From Ursus arctos (lineage: Eukaryota > Chordata > Mammalia > Carnivora > Ursidae): a DNA stretch of 64,000 nt. Below the pieces are notes generated by a model, which was not told the DNA's origin, did not search any database, and saw only the letters and a list, made by a program, of their open reading frames with translations. The stretch covers positions 9,212,501-9,276,500 of the forward strand of contig NW_026623100.1 of the NCBI RefSeq assembly GCF_023065955.2, given 5' to 3'. Of this stretch, positions 25,485-37,990 are shown piece after piece (position 1 is the first letter of the stretch; each line of letters begins with the position of its first letter). A program made the position numbers and the translations under genes.

Positions 25485-27420
25485 AGTATGAACATTTTTT
25501 GCTTGCTGTTGTCCCATAAGTCCCATAGGTTTCCTCCACTCTTTTTCCCCCCTCTGTTGGATAATATCAGTGCTCTGTCTTTAAGTTTGGAGATTCTTTC
25601 TTCAGCTTGTTGAGCCTTCTATTGAAGCTCTCTGTTGCATTTTTCATTTAATTTATTGTATCCTTCACCTCTAGAATTTTTGTGTGGTTCTTTTTTATGA
25701 TTTCTAATTTTTTGTTGACACTTTTGTTTTGTTCATGCATTATTTTCCTGAGTTCATTGAGTTGTGTTTTCTTGAATTTCACTGAGCTTCCTTAAAATAA
25801 TTATTTTGAATTCCTTTTCTGGTAACTCACAGAATTTCAATACTTTGGGGTCAGTTGCCAGGAAGTCATTGTGCTCCTTTTGTCATGTCGCGCATCCTTG
25901 CCTTTTGTGTGTGTTTCTAAGGGGTCTATATTGACGTCTGGGCGTTCGAGGGGGATTTACTTCCTCCAGCCTTTTCAGACTGGCTTTGGTGGGGAGAGAC
26001 TTTTACCTGGAGGTGGGCTGTGAGGGCACCGGCTGAGTAGGGTGCATTTCTTGTTCTGGGGAGAGTACAGCGGCATAGTGTCTACGCGGGTCTGTTAGAT
26101 GAGGTCGGTGTCAGTAAAGGCTGTGGGGATCTTTGGTGGCCCAGACTGTGGAAGGCTTGCTGGTGGCAGTGGTGGCTAGGGCTACTGCAGTCCTTGGCGG
26201 TGAAGCTTGCTGAGGTTCTCCTGTTCTCCTTTGCTACCCATGGAAGGAAGTTCTGGTTGAGGGCGTCCCTCCTGGCACCAAGTCAGTACACGGATCCTCA
26301 GTGGCGCTGTGGTCCAGGGCTGGGTTGCATGTGGAACCACCATCATGCCTGGGTCCTGAGGCACAGGTGCACTTGCTGCAGCAGGGACACCCGTGTCTGA
26401 GGTACTGGCATTTGCAGATCTCCCATGGAACCAGAGTCTGAGTCTGCGGCTTGTGCATGACTCGAGCCCCAGGAGCACGGTATGCAGTAGTGGCACAGAC
26501 CCTAGGGTGACAGAGTGCAGCAGTGGTCTGACCCCAGGGGCAGGGGGCAGAGTAACAGCAGCTTGGCCCCAGTTATGCTGGATCGAAGCTCCAGCTCAGG
26601 AACCAGAGAGGGAACACAGAACTGTAGTGGTGTGGCCTGGCGATGGCAGGTCAGTGCCTGGACTTGGGGCCTGGGGGCAGAGCACAGAGCAGCAGTAGCA
26701 ACAGCTCAGCCCCTATGACGGAGAAGCAACACCCTGACTTAGGATGCAGGAGGCGAGTCAGCGGCCAGGGCGGCAGCATTCCCTGGTCACGGCGGGCCGA
26801 AGCTGTGACTTGGGACCCAGCAGCAGCAGCTCGGCCTGCGATGGCAGGTCAGACTGTGACCTGGGGACAAGGTATAGAGCAGCAGCAGCTCTGTCCTAGT
26901 AACGGCGGGTCAGCGCCCTGACTTAGAACCCTGGGGTGAGACACGGAGCTGCAGCAGCACGAGCCTGGGCCGGTGGGTCACAGCCGTGACATAGGAGCCT
27001 AGGGGCAGCTCTCACCACAGGGACGGCTCCAGCCCCGGGAAGGAGACCCTGTGCGACCCGAGCAGCTCCATCAGCGGAGCGCAGCGTCAGTGAAGACTGT
27101 CAGGGTCCTCAGTAGCAAAGGCTGTGAAGGTCCACTGCTAGGGGCCCCTGCTCTCCTTTCCTTGTGGGGTACAATCCCTCTGAGGGGATCCCTCTTGGTG
27201 TGGAGCGGCTCTGGACTGAGGGTCGGGGTGGTACAGGGAAAAATGTTTCCTACACTTTTCCATGTGGCCATCCTCTGGATTTGAGGGGGTTTTGCTGCAT
27301 TTTTGTAGTCCAGAGCTTTCCCAGAGCCTTTTCCGTTGACGTGTAGTTATTTCTTTGTTGCTTTTGTTGTTTTGTGGGAGAGATAATCATCGGGACCACC
27401 TACCCCATCAACTTGCCAGG

Positions 27421-29983
27421 TATTTTGGGGGGAAGTTTGTAAAGTTTGTATGAGGGATGAATCAGCCAAGAGGCTCTGAATTAGACATTAAGGCCTAGGG
27501 CATGATTGAGGCCATCGCGCCGTCTGTTTGCTAGACTCGAATTTGAACAGGAGTTTTTGAGGAGATCATTATTTTTCCATTGAACTGGTTGTCTGGGACC
27601 TAACAGGGGCATGAAAGTTCTATTGAACACCTTTTCCAGAAGCCCAGTGTTGCATATTCTGAGAAGTGACACGTGTGTCTTGGTTACTATTCATAATGCC
27701 TGTAACCTCCGGGGGAGTAAGGAGTGTCCTGGCAACGGCTTGTGTTGTGGGCCTAGTACGTGTGTGACTTTGATTGTGTTTTAGCTTTAGCTACAAGATT
27801 CCCAGAGATTTTATCCTGAAAAGGACAAACCTTAGGCCGGGGCAACAGTTGTGATGTGTATGCAGATGGGGCTGTTTGCTGAGCACGAAGATGACTGCCT
27901 CAGTTTTGGCCAATGGTGCCCACCCTTGGGGTCCCATCCTTTGTTGGAGGGACATCCTGGCTAGAAGATAGAAAGTTGCAGTGTTCCTCTGAGCTCACCA
28001 TCATTTTTATGATGGTGGGCAATGCCATTCATGTAGTCTATGAACTTTCACTGCTGTTCACTCAGTTAATCCCAACAGCTCCTCAGGTAGCGAAGGGCCT
28101 GGGGAAGGTAGCATCGGGCAAGGGACTGAGGACAGGGGAGACCACTCCTTCCTGTAGGTGGACTGTGTCAGAGAGTCCGAGTTTGGCTCCATCCTATATC
28201 AGGGAGGCCTCAGGACCCATGTGGACCTTGTGGGGTGACTGTCATGAACCGGGGGCATCTGGATACAGAGATACAGCCCAGTGTCTGGGAGAGCCTCTGT
28301 TTATAGGACAGTCGGGTATGAGGTCAGTCATCTGGGGTCCAGAGATGCCAGGTGACCTAAGAAAAGTTGCCCAGATCTCTTGAGTGAAAGAGTCTCTGAG
28401 AGCAGTGCCTATGGATCTTAATTTGGTCAGATTTCAGAGGGTTTTTTTGAGGGAGCCCCATTTAAGGGGGACTGATTTGAAGTAGCAACATCAGTGAGAT
28501 TAAGGATAATTTGTAAACGAGGACTATGTGGTCATCAGAACCCAGAAAGTACTGAAAGATGTTAGGATGTTAGGCTTGTATGTCCTTGGTAAGTGTGTCA
28601 GATGAATCTTCTTGGAGCAAGGATGGCATCATTGTGATGTCATGCCTGTGCTCGCGGAGGGGATGGGCGCAGCAAAGATCTTGTCTGCAAAGCTGCCGAG
28701 GTACCCCGCAGGGAGCCTGGAGAAGGTAATATGTCCCCTCAAGGTGAAGGAGAAGTGTGCCTGAGAGACTGTTGCTGCAGCAACAGTAGTAGCGAGTAGG
28801 AGCAAGTGTCCTAGCCAAACCTCTAAGAGCAACATATTTACCAGCTACTGATTGAATAAAATTAGTAATTTTACAATTTTAAAAATATTGGATATTGGGT
28901 ATCAGGGCCCTAATGCATGGGACCACGGCAGCAAGACGGCAGTAATCCACCAGGAAGGACCTTTATATTCCCTGGGTTTAAGAACGGGCAAATTTGAGCC
29001 ATAAAAATGGAGAAGCAACTGGGTTAATCACCCCTTTGTGAATTAGGTTTTATAGAATAAAATTTAACTCTTGAAGGGCCTTATTAACTTACACTGGGCC
29101 AGGTAAACTATTTTAATGGTAGGGTGGGGGGGGAATCATGGAGTCCCATTTTTGTCAGTCCAATTTGTAAGTGACAATGACTTACATTAGTTTTAATTTG
29201 TTATTCATTATGTTAGTGTGTCTCTACAGGGGGGTATTTTAGGAGAGTTGGTACTGTCGCTACAGGAATTGAGACAAAACTACAGTTACAATGAGGCATA
29301 CCTATATTTTTTTCCTGTTTTTTATTTGATTACTTTTTTCAGATGGTAAGAGCTACAATGTCTATATTTAGTAGAATCCCCAGGTATAATTATGATCCCC
29401 CCGCCATATTGATTACGTCCAAGAAGTTTTGTCATTGGTGCATTTTAGCAAAATGTTCAAGCTAATTTAGAACCTACAGCTAAGGCTGCAGAGGCACAAA
29501 AACCAATGAACACTTTTTAATCTTCTGGTTGTAAAAATCTTTTAGTATATCAATCTTATTATACATTTGCTCCACATATAATTATTCTACATAATTCGTT
29601 ATATAAAATTTGTTACATCATTTGCTGCTGCATCCGGGAGAGTAGAGGTGGCAGCATCCTGAGTTTGTGACCACGTGATTTTAAGGAGGAGGCTCGTATC
29701 GTGTTGATAGGCGGTAGCTCTCCTGAGCGCCCAGACATGCCGGCCAAGAGATTTGCCATCTTGGACGAGTTGAGAACCTTCCTTGAGTCTTAGGGGGGAG
29801 CAGGAACAATCTACTCCTCTGCTCTTGTCCTTTTTCTTCTCTTTCTATTGAGATGGAATTTGCATTGAACATGGAGCTATCAGTCTCCACGGAAGAGGTT
29901 TCTTATCTCACACTGGGCCTGGGGACAAAGTGCAATAGCAGAAAGGCAAGTGACAACAAAGAGGTCTGCCCTTGAAGCAACTT
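27421..29983. other. Unassigned stretch, possible retroviral remnant
   Basis: No intact gene. The longest open frame (27913-28383, +) has no recognisable features. Position between the LTR-like copies and a mosaic of short open frames suggest decayed retroviral internal sequence, but I could not find a diagnostic motif. Confidence 0.25.
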
Positions 29984-30163
29984 CTTCTCTTTTTTAGAGA
30001 GACAGAGAGCATGAGTGGGGGCAGAGGGAGAGGGAGAGAGAGAATCTTAAGCAGGCACCACACCTACTGGCCCAATGTGGGGCTCGATCTCACAACCCTG
30101 AGATCATGACCTGAGCCAAAACCAAGAGTCAGCCACTTACCCAACTGAACCACCCAGGTGCCC
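29984..30163 (-). mobile_element. CAN-SINE
   Basis: Minus strand: TTCTCTTTTTTAGAGAGACAG, GAATCTTAAGCAGGCACC, then a head ending CCACCCAGGTGCCC. The 13-bp duplications CTTGAAGCAACTT at 29971-29983 and 30164-30176 flank it. Confidence 0.93.
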
Positions 30164-30285
30164 CTTGAAGCAACTTTTTAAGCCTTTTGGGGGCCGTAGT
30201 TTCCACGAGGAGGGCGCTCAGCATCATGTCACCAACAGATCCCTATAGTGTATTAGGGACTAACACTTGGACTTCTGCCAGAGAC

Positions 30286-30292
<7 letters not shown>

Positions 30293-30341
<49 letters not shown>

Positions 30342-30537
30342 TAAGATTTTATTATTTACTTATTTATTTATTTGACAGAGAGAGACAGCAAGAGAGGGAA
30401 CACAAGCAAGGGGAGTGTGAGAGGGAAGCAGGCCTCCCACTGAGCAGGGAGTCTGATGCGGGGCTCGATCCCGGGACCCCGGGATCATGACCTGAGCTGA
30501 AGGCAGGCGCTTAACGACTGAGCCACCCAGGTGCCCC
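30293..30537 (-). mobile_element. CAN-SINE with expanded CTTT tail
   Basis: A CTTT run at about 30287-30342 is followed by AAGATTTTATTATTTAC and the SINE body, ending CCACCCAGGTGCCCC. Imperfect 14-bp duplications CAGAGACTCTTTCT / CAGAGACACTTTCT lie at 30279-30292 and 30538-30551. The CTTT run sits exactly where the SINE A-tail belongs. Confidence 0.95.
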
Positions 30538-30551
30538 CAGAGACACTTTCT

Positions 30552-31198
30552 AAAAGGGAGATAGTCTGGAGGAAGCTGGCATCAATGTGATGGGATCAGT
30601 TGCTCACAGAATGAGAAGGGAGGTAACTCAGTCAAGCAGCCCTGATTGACTTTGGCATTGCTGGCTTAGTCAGTCAGACTTACACCCCAACACAGTCTGT
30701 TGGAGGAAGTCACTCCTTGCTCCTGGTTGGGAAAAGCCTCTGCCTTGTGTGTTGGCCAGTTTTCCAATCTCTGAGGGGTCATCCGTCCAGAAACTAGGCA
30801 TATCAGGGTGGGGAGTCACGTGGGAGCCGTGGGTCCGATTATGTACCCCACAAGGTGCCAAGTAGGGAATGTGGGTTACCAGCAGCCTAGGCTACAGCAC
30901 CTAAGAGTAAGTGAGGCCCGTAGACATGCAAACCGTTGATGTCCTCCTACGAGTTAGGCTGGAACGCCGTGTCAGCATATGGCAGCTGCCAGAGTACAAG
31001 TGTGCCAGCAGCTGGCGGGTGGGCTGCTTAGTGAGTCTGTTAGTCGGTCAGGAGCAGTGAAGAGGCATGCCCCTCTGTCAACACCAGTCACCCTTCTTGC
31101 TGCACCAGTTGTGATAAAATCTACCCACAAGATTTTAGTTTATGGAGGTGACAGAGTGACAACATGGAAAAGCTAATGCCGTGCCACAAAGGGCCACA
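30552..31198. other. Unassigned stretch beside LTR-like copy B
   Basis: No gene. If copy B (31199-31545) is an LTR, this would be its neighbouring sequence. No motif was identified. Confidence 0.25.
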
Positions 31199-31545
31199 GG
31201 GAGACACACCAGAGCCCCTCAGAAGGCAGAAGCAGGAGCGCTGGTTTCCCAGGATAGGGGAGAGCTGCTAGTGTTAGGCCAGGCGAGGTAATGTCAGGGG
31301 GCTCTCGGCTACAGGGCTGATTGACCTCTGGTTGTGTGGTGCTGACCCTGCGTGATTAGGGCACAGGAATATTGCCTCCTGGAGTGTAAGAACCAGATAG
31401 AGGAAGCGGCTGAGAGTTGGGGCTCCGGATTGGCTGGTTTTCATATGAAAAGTATGCTCCGTGGGGGGCCTTTGGTTGTCTCTAAAAACTGGCCAGACCA
31501 GAAGGAGCAGTGTCTTCCCAGTCAGCGAGGCCCCCAAGTTGCCAG
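31199..31545. mobile_element. LTR-like repeat, copy B
   Basis: The diverged partner of 18797-19165 in the same orientation (see that entry for the shared blocks). The full boundaries were not defined; weaker similarity may extend left to about 31150. Confidence 0.55.
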
Positions 31546-32487
31546 TCTCTCCACAGCCTGGGCCTTTGTGTGTGCAGAGCTCGGCGCAGAACCACTGTGG
31601 CAGTCCTGCCGCAGCAGAACAGCTCTGCAGAGCAGGGAGGCTCCCTGGCCTAAGACAGCCCCCAGGTGGAGAGTGTGAGCCTCGGTAATGACGGAATCCA
31701 CCGGGGGAGTCTAAGTCATGAGGCTGAGTTGGCAGGTGTGGCCCTTAAGGACAAACATGGCATTTGCAGCATGGATTGTCTCTAACCTTTCACGTTCGGG
31801 GATCATTTGAAATATTGCACTGGGGCCTTTGTCTTTTACCATAGTCCTTTAACTTGAACGGTTTTGTCAAGTTTTATATGTTAACGGTTCGATCAGTGAC
31901 TGGCTCATCTTACCTCTCACACTACTCACACATACACACAAGTTTCCACTGAACTCTGGAAAACAACGTGTTAATAGATAGGTTGGAAAGCTCTCTTTGT
32001 ACAGTGTTCTTTGCTAGTAGAGGGTGGTGTCGTTAGCATCTTTTATAGCTGTGAAATGATTTTACCAGTAAAAATTTGATGTGTATCTTTTTCTTCTTAA
32101 TTAGAAGAGCAGGTTTGAGCCAATAAGTCAATGTAGATAAACTTAAAAACTCTGCTTTTATCTGTTTAGAGATAGCCAATGTGTTATCACATTCATGTAA
32201 TGTAGATTATTCTTCTGGCCTTTTATTTTTTAAGCTCAAGTCAGGATTAAGGTGTAATAGCAGTATTTGGCATTTCCTGTTGCTTAAGTGAGGCCAGTCT
32301 TAAATGGTACAGTATTTACTTCATGTATTCTTGACTGTTGATTTTCATTCATTGGAATTCTATATCTAAGATGTGATATTTGGACTAAATAAAACTTACA
32401 GTGTTGTAAATGCTCTTTAATAAATAATTACACCCCCGTAATAGGGTACAACGACTGGAAATTAGAATAGTTCCGTGCGTAGAATAT
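31546..32487. other. Intergenic stretch, nothing recognised
   Basis: No coding frame or repeat could be supported. The right half is AT-rich. Confidence 0.4.
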
Positions 32488-32915
32488 TGTATTCATTTCC
32501 TATGGCTGCTCCAACCAATTACCACAAACTCGGCGTCTTAAAACCACAGAAATTTATTCTCTCACAGTTCTGGAGAGGAAAAGTCCCAAATCAAGGCATC
32601 AGCGCGGCCACACTTCCTCCAGAGGCCCTAGGAAGAATCCTTCCCTGCCTCTTCTACCTCATGGTGGTTGCCAGCTGTCCTTGGCTCGTGGCAACCTGAC
32701 GGCATGTCTGTCTCTGTCATCACATGGCCTTCTTCCGTGTGTGTGTTCATGTCTCCCTCTTCCTATACAGGGACACCCGTCATTGGATTTAGGGCCCACG
32801 CTAATCCAAGAGGATCTTAACTTGATTACCTCTGCAGAGACTGTCCCCGGAGGAGGTCACATTCACAGTTCTAATTGGTTATGAATTCTAGAGGATTGCT
32901 ACTCAACCCAGTACA
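32488..32915 (-). mobile_element. MLT1-type LTR (ERVL-MaLR), solo
   Basis: The + strand reads as the reverse complement of an MLT1 LTR: TGTATTCATTTCCTATGGCTGC, ATTACCACAAACTCGG, AATTTATTCTCTCACAGTTCTGG, TTCTTCCGTGTGTGTGTTC, and the end CTCAACCCAGTACA. It has the same architecture as the copy at 60866-61321. Confidence 0.85.
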
Positions 32916-34749
32916 AATGTGGAGCTTTCCCAACTTAACTCAGTTCTAGAAAATAAGGCTGTCAGTGGCTTTGCCTTAAAAACAATAATTTCTTTTTAAG
33001 AACCGTTCTATCCAAGGCATATAAGATTTTACAGGAACTGAGGCTTATACAGTTTTTTGGGGAGTGGGTGGGGGGTAGGACTTTGTAAGAAAAGGAATAT
33101 AAAAGTGCAAACACAGAGTTAGGGTAAGAAAATGTATATTTATTTAGAATTCTAAAAGGAGTAAGTTAAAAAATTTTAAAAAGCTGGCATACCACGCTCA
33201 TTGCAAAATACTGACAGCTATTTTTATTAATGGCCTGGCCCCTTTAAGACACATTTTCTCCTTTTTTTTTTTTTTTTGGTTGTTGCATTTACTTTGATCA
33301 CCTCTTCCTATGAGAATTTTGTTATTAGTTTCTCAAGAGAATGATATTTAAACTCTTCCTCTCTTGTGGTTGTTGGAAGAACTTTATGATTCAGAAGTTT
33401 CTTTTCTTTTCCACAAGTTGTTGGTTATGCCATTTAAATTATTAGGACTGCTGCCAAATGTGGGAAAACTTAAACTGATATTCTTTTATATATGAGCTAG
33501 AAGATTCAGGCATTTTCCAAGGTATTTCATGGAGTGCCTAATCTTAAATTCTTTAACACTGTCCCACGGAATTTTCTGGAATGATGGAAACGTTTATTTG
33601 TGCAGTCCAGCATAGTCGCCACTAGCCCTAGGTGGATGTTGAACACTTAAGCTGTGGTTAGCTTGGCTGAGAAACTGAATTTTTTATTTGATTCAGCTTT
33701 AACATTGGCTTTTTGTCCAGAAATCTGTCCACTCCCAGCCCCGTGGCCCACCTCAGTGCCCTCTTCTGGGCCTCCCTCCAGGCCTGGTGACTGTGTTAGC
33801 AAACTGGGGCACGAGCCAGTGCATTTGGCGAAAACAACCAAGGACATGGAGGTATGAAAAAAACTGTCTACCTCATCTACCTATGTGTGCTCAGAATGAC
33901 TATTTAATGAAAATGTCTAAAAAAGAAAAGACATACCATTCTAGGGAAAAAAACGTTCCTTTTTATGTTCTTGAGACTTGAAAGATCTTTTCCCTTCTTT
34001 CGGCATGCAGTCGGATGTATTAGTCAGGATAGACTACGTGACTACAGTAACAAGCATCCCCCCAACCTCATTGTCTTCAAATGGCAAAGATTTATTTATT
34101 ATTTACATGACCTATCCACAGAAGTAGCTAAGAGATGATACAAAGACTCCTTCCTACTCCTCAGGATCCTCTGATACCCCTTGTACCCCATCTACCCTCC
34201 TTGTCACTAAGCCTATAATAGGGTTAAGTCACAGTGAAACTCATCCAGGGATATTCTGAGCCTAATAAAGGGGTTGGGGAGAGTATTAGATCCCAAAGCA
34301 ATAGAAGGACCTAGCCCATGTGTACCAGCAGAAGGCAGGAGACTTGAAGAGATGGGTTTCTGAGATGCTCTGTCAAAGGGATTGGAATATATCCTGCTTA
34401 AAAGAAAGCCGATCAATTTGGGAGCAGTCTCCTAGGATTCAGGATTTATTTAACACACTAACAAGGACCCAAGGAGATGGAAGAGTGCCCCAGTGAAAGG
34501 AGTCCCAGGAACCCTAAAATCCAGCCCTGAGCTGATGATAGGGAAGGGCATTAGAGAACCCAGCCCACTGATGGCAGTTGGGATTATGGACTTCCAAAGC
34601 AGTAGAGGCCACGTGACAGCATGGAACTGCCAGAAGCCAGGTGAACAGTTACTGTAACGTGTAGCGATGCCCAAGGTGAGGAGGGAGGGATGCTGTTGAC
34701 CCACAGATATGAGCATGGATATTAAAGTAAGGTATCCCTAGGGCAGAAT
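32916..34749. other. Unassigned; right part may be retroviral 5' sequence
   Basis: 32916-34000 shows nothing recognisable apart from a poly-T tract near 33260-33280. 34010-34749 may belong to the LTR or gag region of the ERVL element that follows, but I see no proof. Confidence 0.3.
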
Positions 34750-35033
34750 AGATGGACAGCCAACAGAGGAGCTACTCAGTCTGTACTACCAAAAGAAATC
34801 AAGGGGTGAAGGAGAGGTACCCTGACACAAATTCACATTCCTTTGCCCAACTTCCATATCTGAAGCAGTTTCAGGCCTGGAACCTGTTGAATGAAGACAA
34901 TAACCAGCTCTCCGAGAGGGGAGGGGACTGTAACACCATGGTAAGTTTCCCAGGTCCTTCTCCAAAAACACCTTCAGACATTCAGTCAGCTGACAGTGCA
35001 CCAGGGGAAGAGGAATACTTCACATTTCAAGGA

Positions 35034-35054
35034 CTCTTGGACACAGGATCCGAG
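35034..35054 (+). pseudogene. ERVL aspartic-protease motif
   Basis: The codons CTC TTG GAC ACA GGA TCC GAG give LLDTGSE, with the catalytic Asp at 35040-35042. The open frame around it (34752-35129) ends in a stop about 75 bp further on. Confidence 0.75.
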
Positions 35055-37689
35055 TCCATGTTGTTATCCAGGCACACAAAACACCGATGTGGCACCCCCA
35101 CCAGAGTGGAGCATATGAGGACCAAGTAGTAATGCAGTCAGGATCCAAGTCACCGTGGGCTACCGGCTTCACAAACCCTCCCAGGGGCCATTTCTCTGGT
35201 GGCTGAGTGTATAAACAGAGTAGACCTACTTTAGTGTCCTCAGCCTTGCGAGGTCAGAGCTATCCTAGTGGGGAGGGCCAAGCGGAAGCCTCTGAAACTG
35301 TTCCCCCTCTCCCTCAGCCAAGATCATAAATTAAAGCAGTATCTTGTCCTAGGGGGATGACAGAAATTTGTGCCACTGTTAAATATCAAAAGGCTGCAGA
35401 CTTAGTGGTCCCATCATTTCTCCATTTAACGTACTAGTCTAGCCCTTAAAAAATCCTGGTGGATCCTAGCATATGAGAGCAGACTCCTCTAAACTCACTG
35501 AGTAGGAGCCCTGACTGCAGTCTCCCGTGCCAGATGTTCTGTCTTCGCTGGGACATGTTCACGTGTGCTGAGGCCCATGGCATACAGATACTGATTTCGC
35601 AAAGCACTTCCTATCAGAAAAGAGGCCCTTCGCACTCACATGAAGCAAAGAATGTATACATTTGCAGTCTGGCCTCGGGACTAATGCGGAGCTTCTGCCC
35701 TCTGTCAGAAGGTAGTCTGAAGAGCTCCCGACCATCTAGGAGTTCTGCAGACAGTAATCCACTGCACGACTGATCTGACCTCATCAAACTGGATGAGCAA
35801 GAAGTGGCTAGCACGGGGAAGGCCCAGGTAAAACACGCATTCCAGAAGATGGGCGAGAAACCCCACGAAGACTCAGGGCTTGCCACAGCAGTGACGTTTT
35901 GAGGGGGTTCAGTAATGAGAGGCATCCAGGACGTCCTGTCCAAAGTAGAGGACGAGTTATTGCACCTCCTATGGCGAAGAAAACAGCACAGCATCTTGAA
36001 AACCTCTTGAGATTTTGGAGGCACCATGTTACATATCTAACCCACCTGCAAGGGGAGACATGAGCTGCGGCTTTAGGGCGGGGCCCAGAGAGGACGGGGA
36101 AGGCCCCTGCCAGGATCCCTGATGTTGAGACCGTATAACCGGGCAGGTGTATCGTTGGTGGGCAAGGAGCTGGGCAGAATGTATGGCAGACCATGGTAGA
36201 AAGTCGCAGCACACACGCCCCATTAGCCTCCGGATAGCAAGCCTGTGCCATTTCCAGCAGCAAACCATACATCTTTAAAAAACACCCCTGGCATGCGAGT
36301 GGGCCCTGGCAGAGACAGAACCAGGGGGCATAAAGTGACCACACAGACACAAGTGCCCACAATGAGCTGGGTTCTGACAGACCCAGGTCGTAGCGTTGGG
36401 TGGGCTGGCAAGAATCCATTTGAAGATGGAAGTGGACATCTACGGTCACACACAAGCAAGAGCAGAGGGCACAGCAAAGGACACAGCCAGTGGCTGAGAT
36501 CTCTTCCTCATCCACCAGTCCTGCACCAGTGCAGCTTCGCAGTTCCTACCTGGGTCCGTCTTGGGAATTCTGTATGACCAGAGGAAGGAGGAAGAAAAAG
36601 TCCAACCTTAGTTCACGGTCAGGTAGGCCTGAAACGGACAGGTAAGCTGAAAGTAGGTGGCCACTGTCTCCAGCCTCAACCGAGGGTGGTCTTCGAAGAG
36701 TAGGGAGGGGAAAACCTCCCAGTGGGCAGAATTTTCGGCAGCGCACCTGGTTGTCCATTTTGGGTGGAAGGAAAAGTAGGCCAAAATTGGAATATACGTG
36801 GACCCACGGGCAATGACAAGTGGCTTGTCTGGCTTCAAGACCCTGGAAGGAAGATGACTGGAAGATGAGCGACAGGGTCTGGAAGAGGCGTGTGGATGGG
36901 CGTATGGGGACGGTAGGCAGAGTGTGAGGAGACTCGTGTCCCCTGTTGGTGTTAACTGCAGAGCATTCACCCCAGGAGAGGCACTGAGCTTCCAGGGGGA
37001 CAGAGGACGCAGCCAGGCTCTGACACTGAGCCTCCCAGTGCTGACACCGCGGTGCCAGGGATGAGGCTGTGAACAGCCCAGCAGCGTGGGCTTCCACTTA
37101 CCAAAGCTGAGGTCACTACTGCTGCCACCAAATGTCCCATCTGCCAATAACAGAGACACAAGCCGAGTCTCTGACAGCGATTCCCTGAGGGAAACGTGGT
37201 CGAGTACTGACCACATTGGACCCTCTTTATCCTGAAAGGGCCCGTAATGCATCCTGACAGAAATAGACACTTGGGGGTATCGGTTTACCTTTCCTGACAG
37301 CTGAACCACTGTTACATGCTTGGGGAGTGTGTGACGCACAGCGTATCACGTATCGCGTAAGCTCAAGAGCTCCTCTTCACGGCACAGGCAGGAGTGGGCC
37401 TGTGGCCATGGATTCCTATCCCACACTGAGCCCCTGATGGCGACTTGTTATGGCCTGTTGCAGGAGTAGTGCCACCATGGAGGCACCGCTAACAAGAATG
37501 GGGTGCCACCCCCCAGGATGCAGGATACACGTGGGATCCAGCACCGTAATGTGGTGCTGTATTCCCGGTGGGAAGAACGCACAGGTCTGGGAACCAGGGG
37601 CTGGTTCCTGGAACTCCCAGTGACCCACCTGGAGCATCCGTACTTCCCATGGCCTCGTTTCGAGCTCTGTACGTTGAGGCGTCTTGGTT

Positions 37690-37990
37690 TCTGCCTGGAA
37701 ACAGCATCAGACTCATTGGATTACAAGCTGCCATTTCATCTAGACACGTCAATGTGGCCAGCAGGCAGGAAGAGAGTCCCCATCCTGCCGGGGGGGGGGG
37801 GGGGGGGGGATGGGTAGTTGACTCTGATCAGAAGGAGGAGGCAAGGCTGTGACACACTGGGGAAGAGAAGAACATGTGTGAAACCAGGGGGGATCCATGC
37901 GGGCACCCCTTGGAACTCCCTTGCTCAGTTTTGATGGAAAATGAGCGAGTGCGGCAACCCTGGCCTAAGAAGGGTGTGTAGACCAGGGGT
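37690..37990 (+). pseudogene. ERVL dUTPase-like remnant
   Basis: Two frames carry consecutive fragments with the layout of the ERVL dUTPase region, split by a 20-bp G run at about 37791-37809 and by in-frame stops. It is non-functional. Confidence 0.55.
37791..37809 (+). repeat. Poly-G run
   Basis: About 20 consecutive G bases inside the ERVL dUTPase remnant. Length is likely polymorphic and is prone to sequencing error. Confidence 0.9.

Larger units (their letters stand above)
24330..27420 (-). mobile_element. Old L1: 5' region, with SINE insertions
   Basis: Reverse-strand sequence typical of an old L1 5' portion: CATTTCTTGTAAGGCAGATC, AGGTTTCTACAGAGAAATCTG, AATGTGTCTCAGTGAAGATC, TCACTGAGCTTCCTTAAAATAATTATTTTGAATTC, then a GC- and CpG-rich zone at 25920-27290 that resembles an L1 5' UTR. 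Three CAN-SINEs interrupt it. Between this block and the ORF2 block, ORF1 and the endonuclease part of ORF2 are missing or unrecognisable, so there has been an internal deletion or two elements are juxtaposed. Confidence 0.75.

Noticed and set aside
27913..28383. + strand 156-codon open frame
   Set aside because: No recognisable domain, no promoter or splice context, and it lies in probable repeat-derived sequence.
28629..28835. Minus-strand frame with a signal-peptide-like start
   Set aside because: The hydrophobic start alone is weak evidence. The frame ends after 68 codons with no further domain. Possibly a retroviral relic but not supportable.
35808..36515. Minus-strand 235-codon open frame
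   Set aside because: Cysteine-rich with no family resemblance, lying antisense to decayed ERVL reverse-transcriptase sequence.
36608..37339. Minus-strand 243-codon open frame with a strong GTAAGT donor at 37096-37101 (reverse), suggesting a spliced minus-strand gene
   Set aside because: The + strand of the same bases carries ERVL RNase H and neighbouring fragments in order, and the minus frame has no recognisable domain. It is best explained as an antisense shadow.
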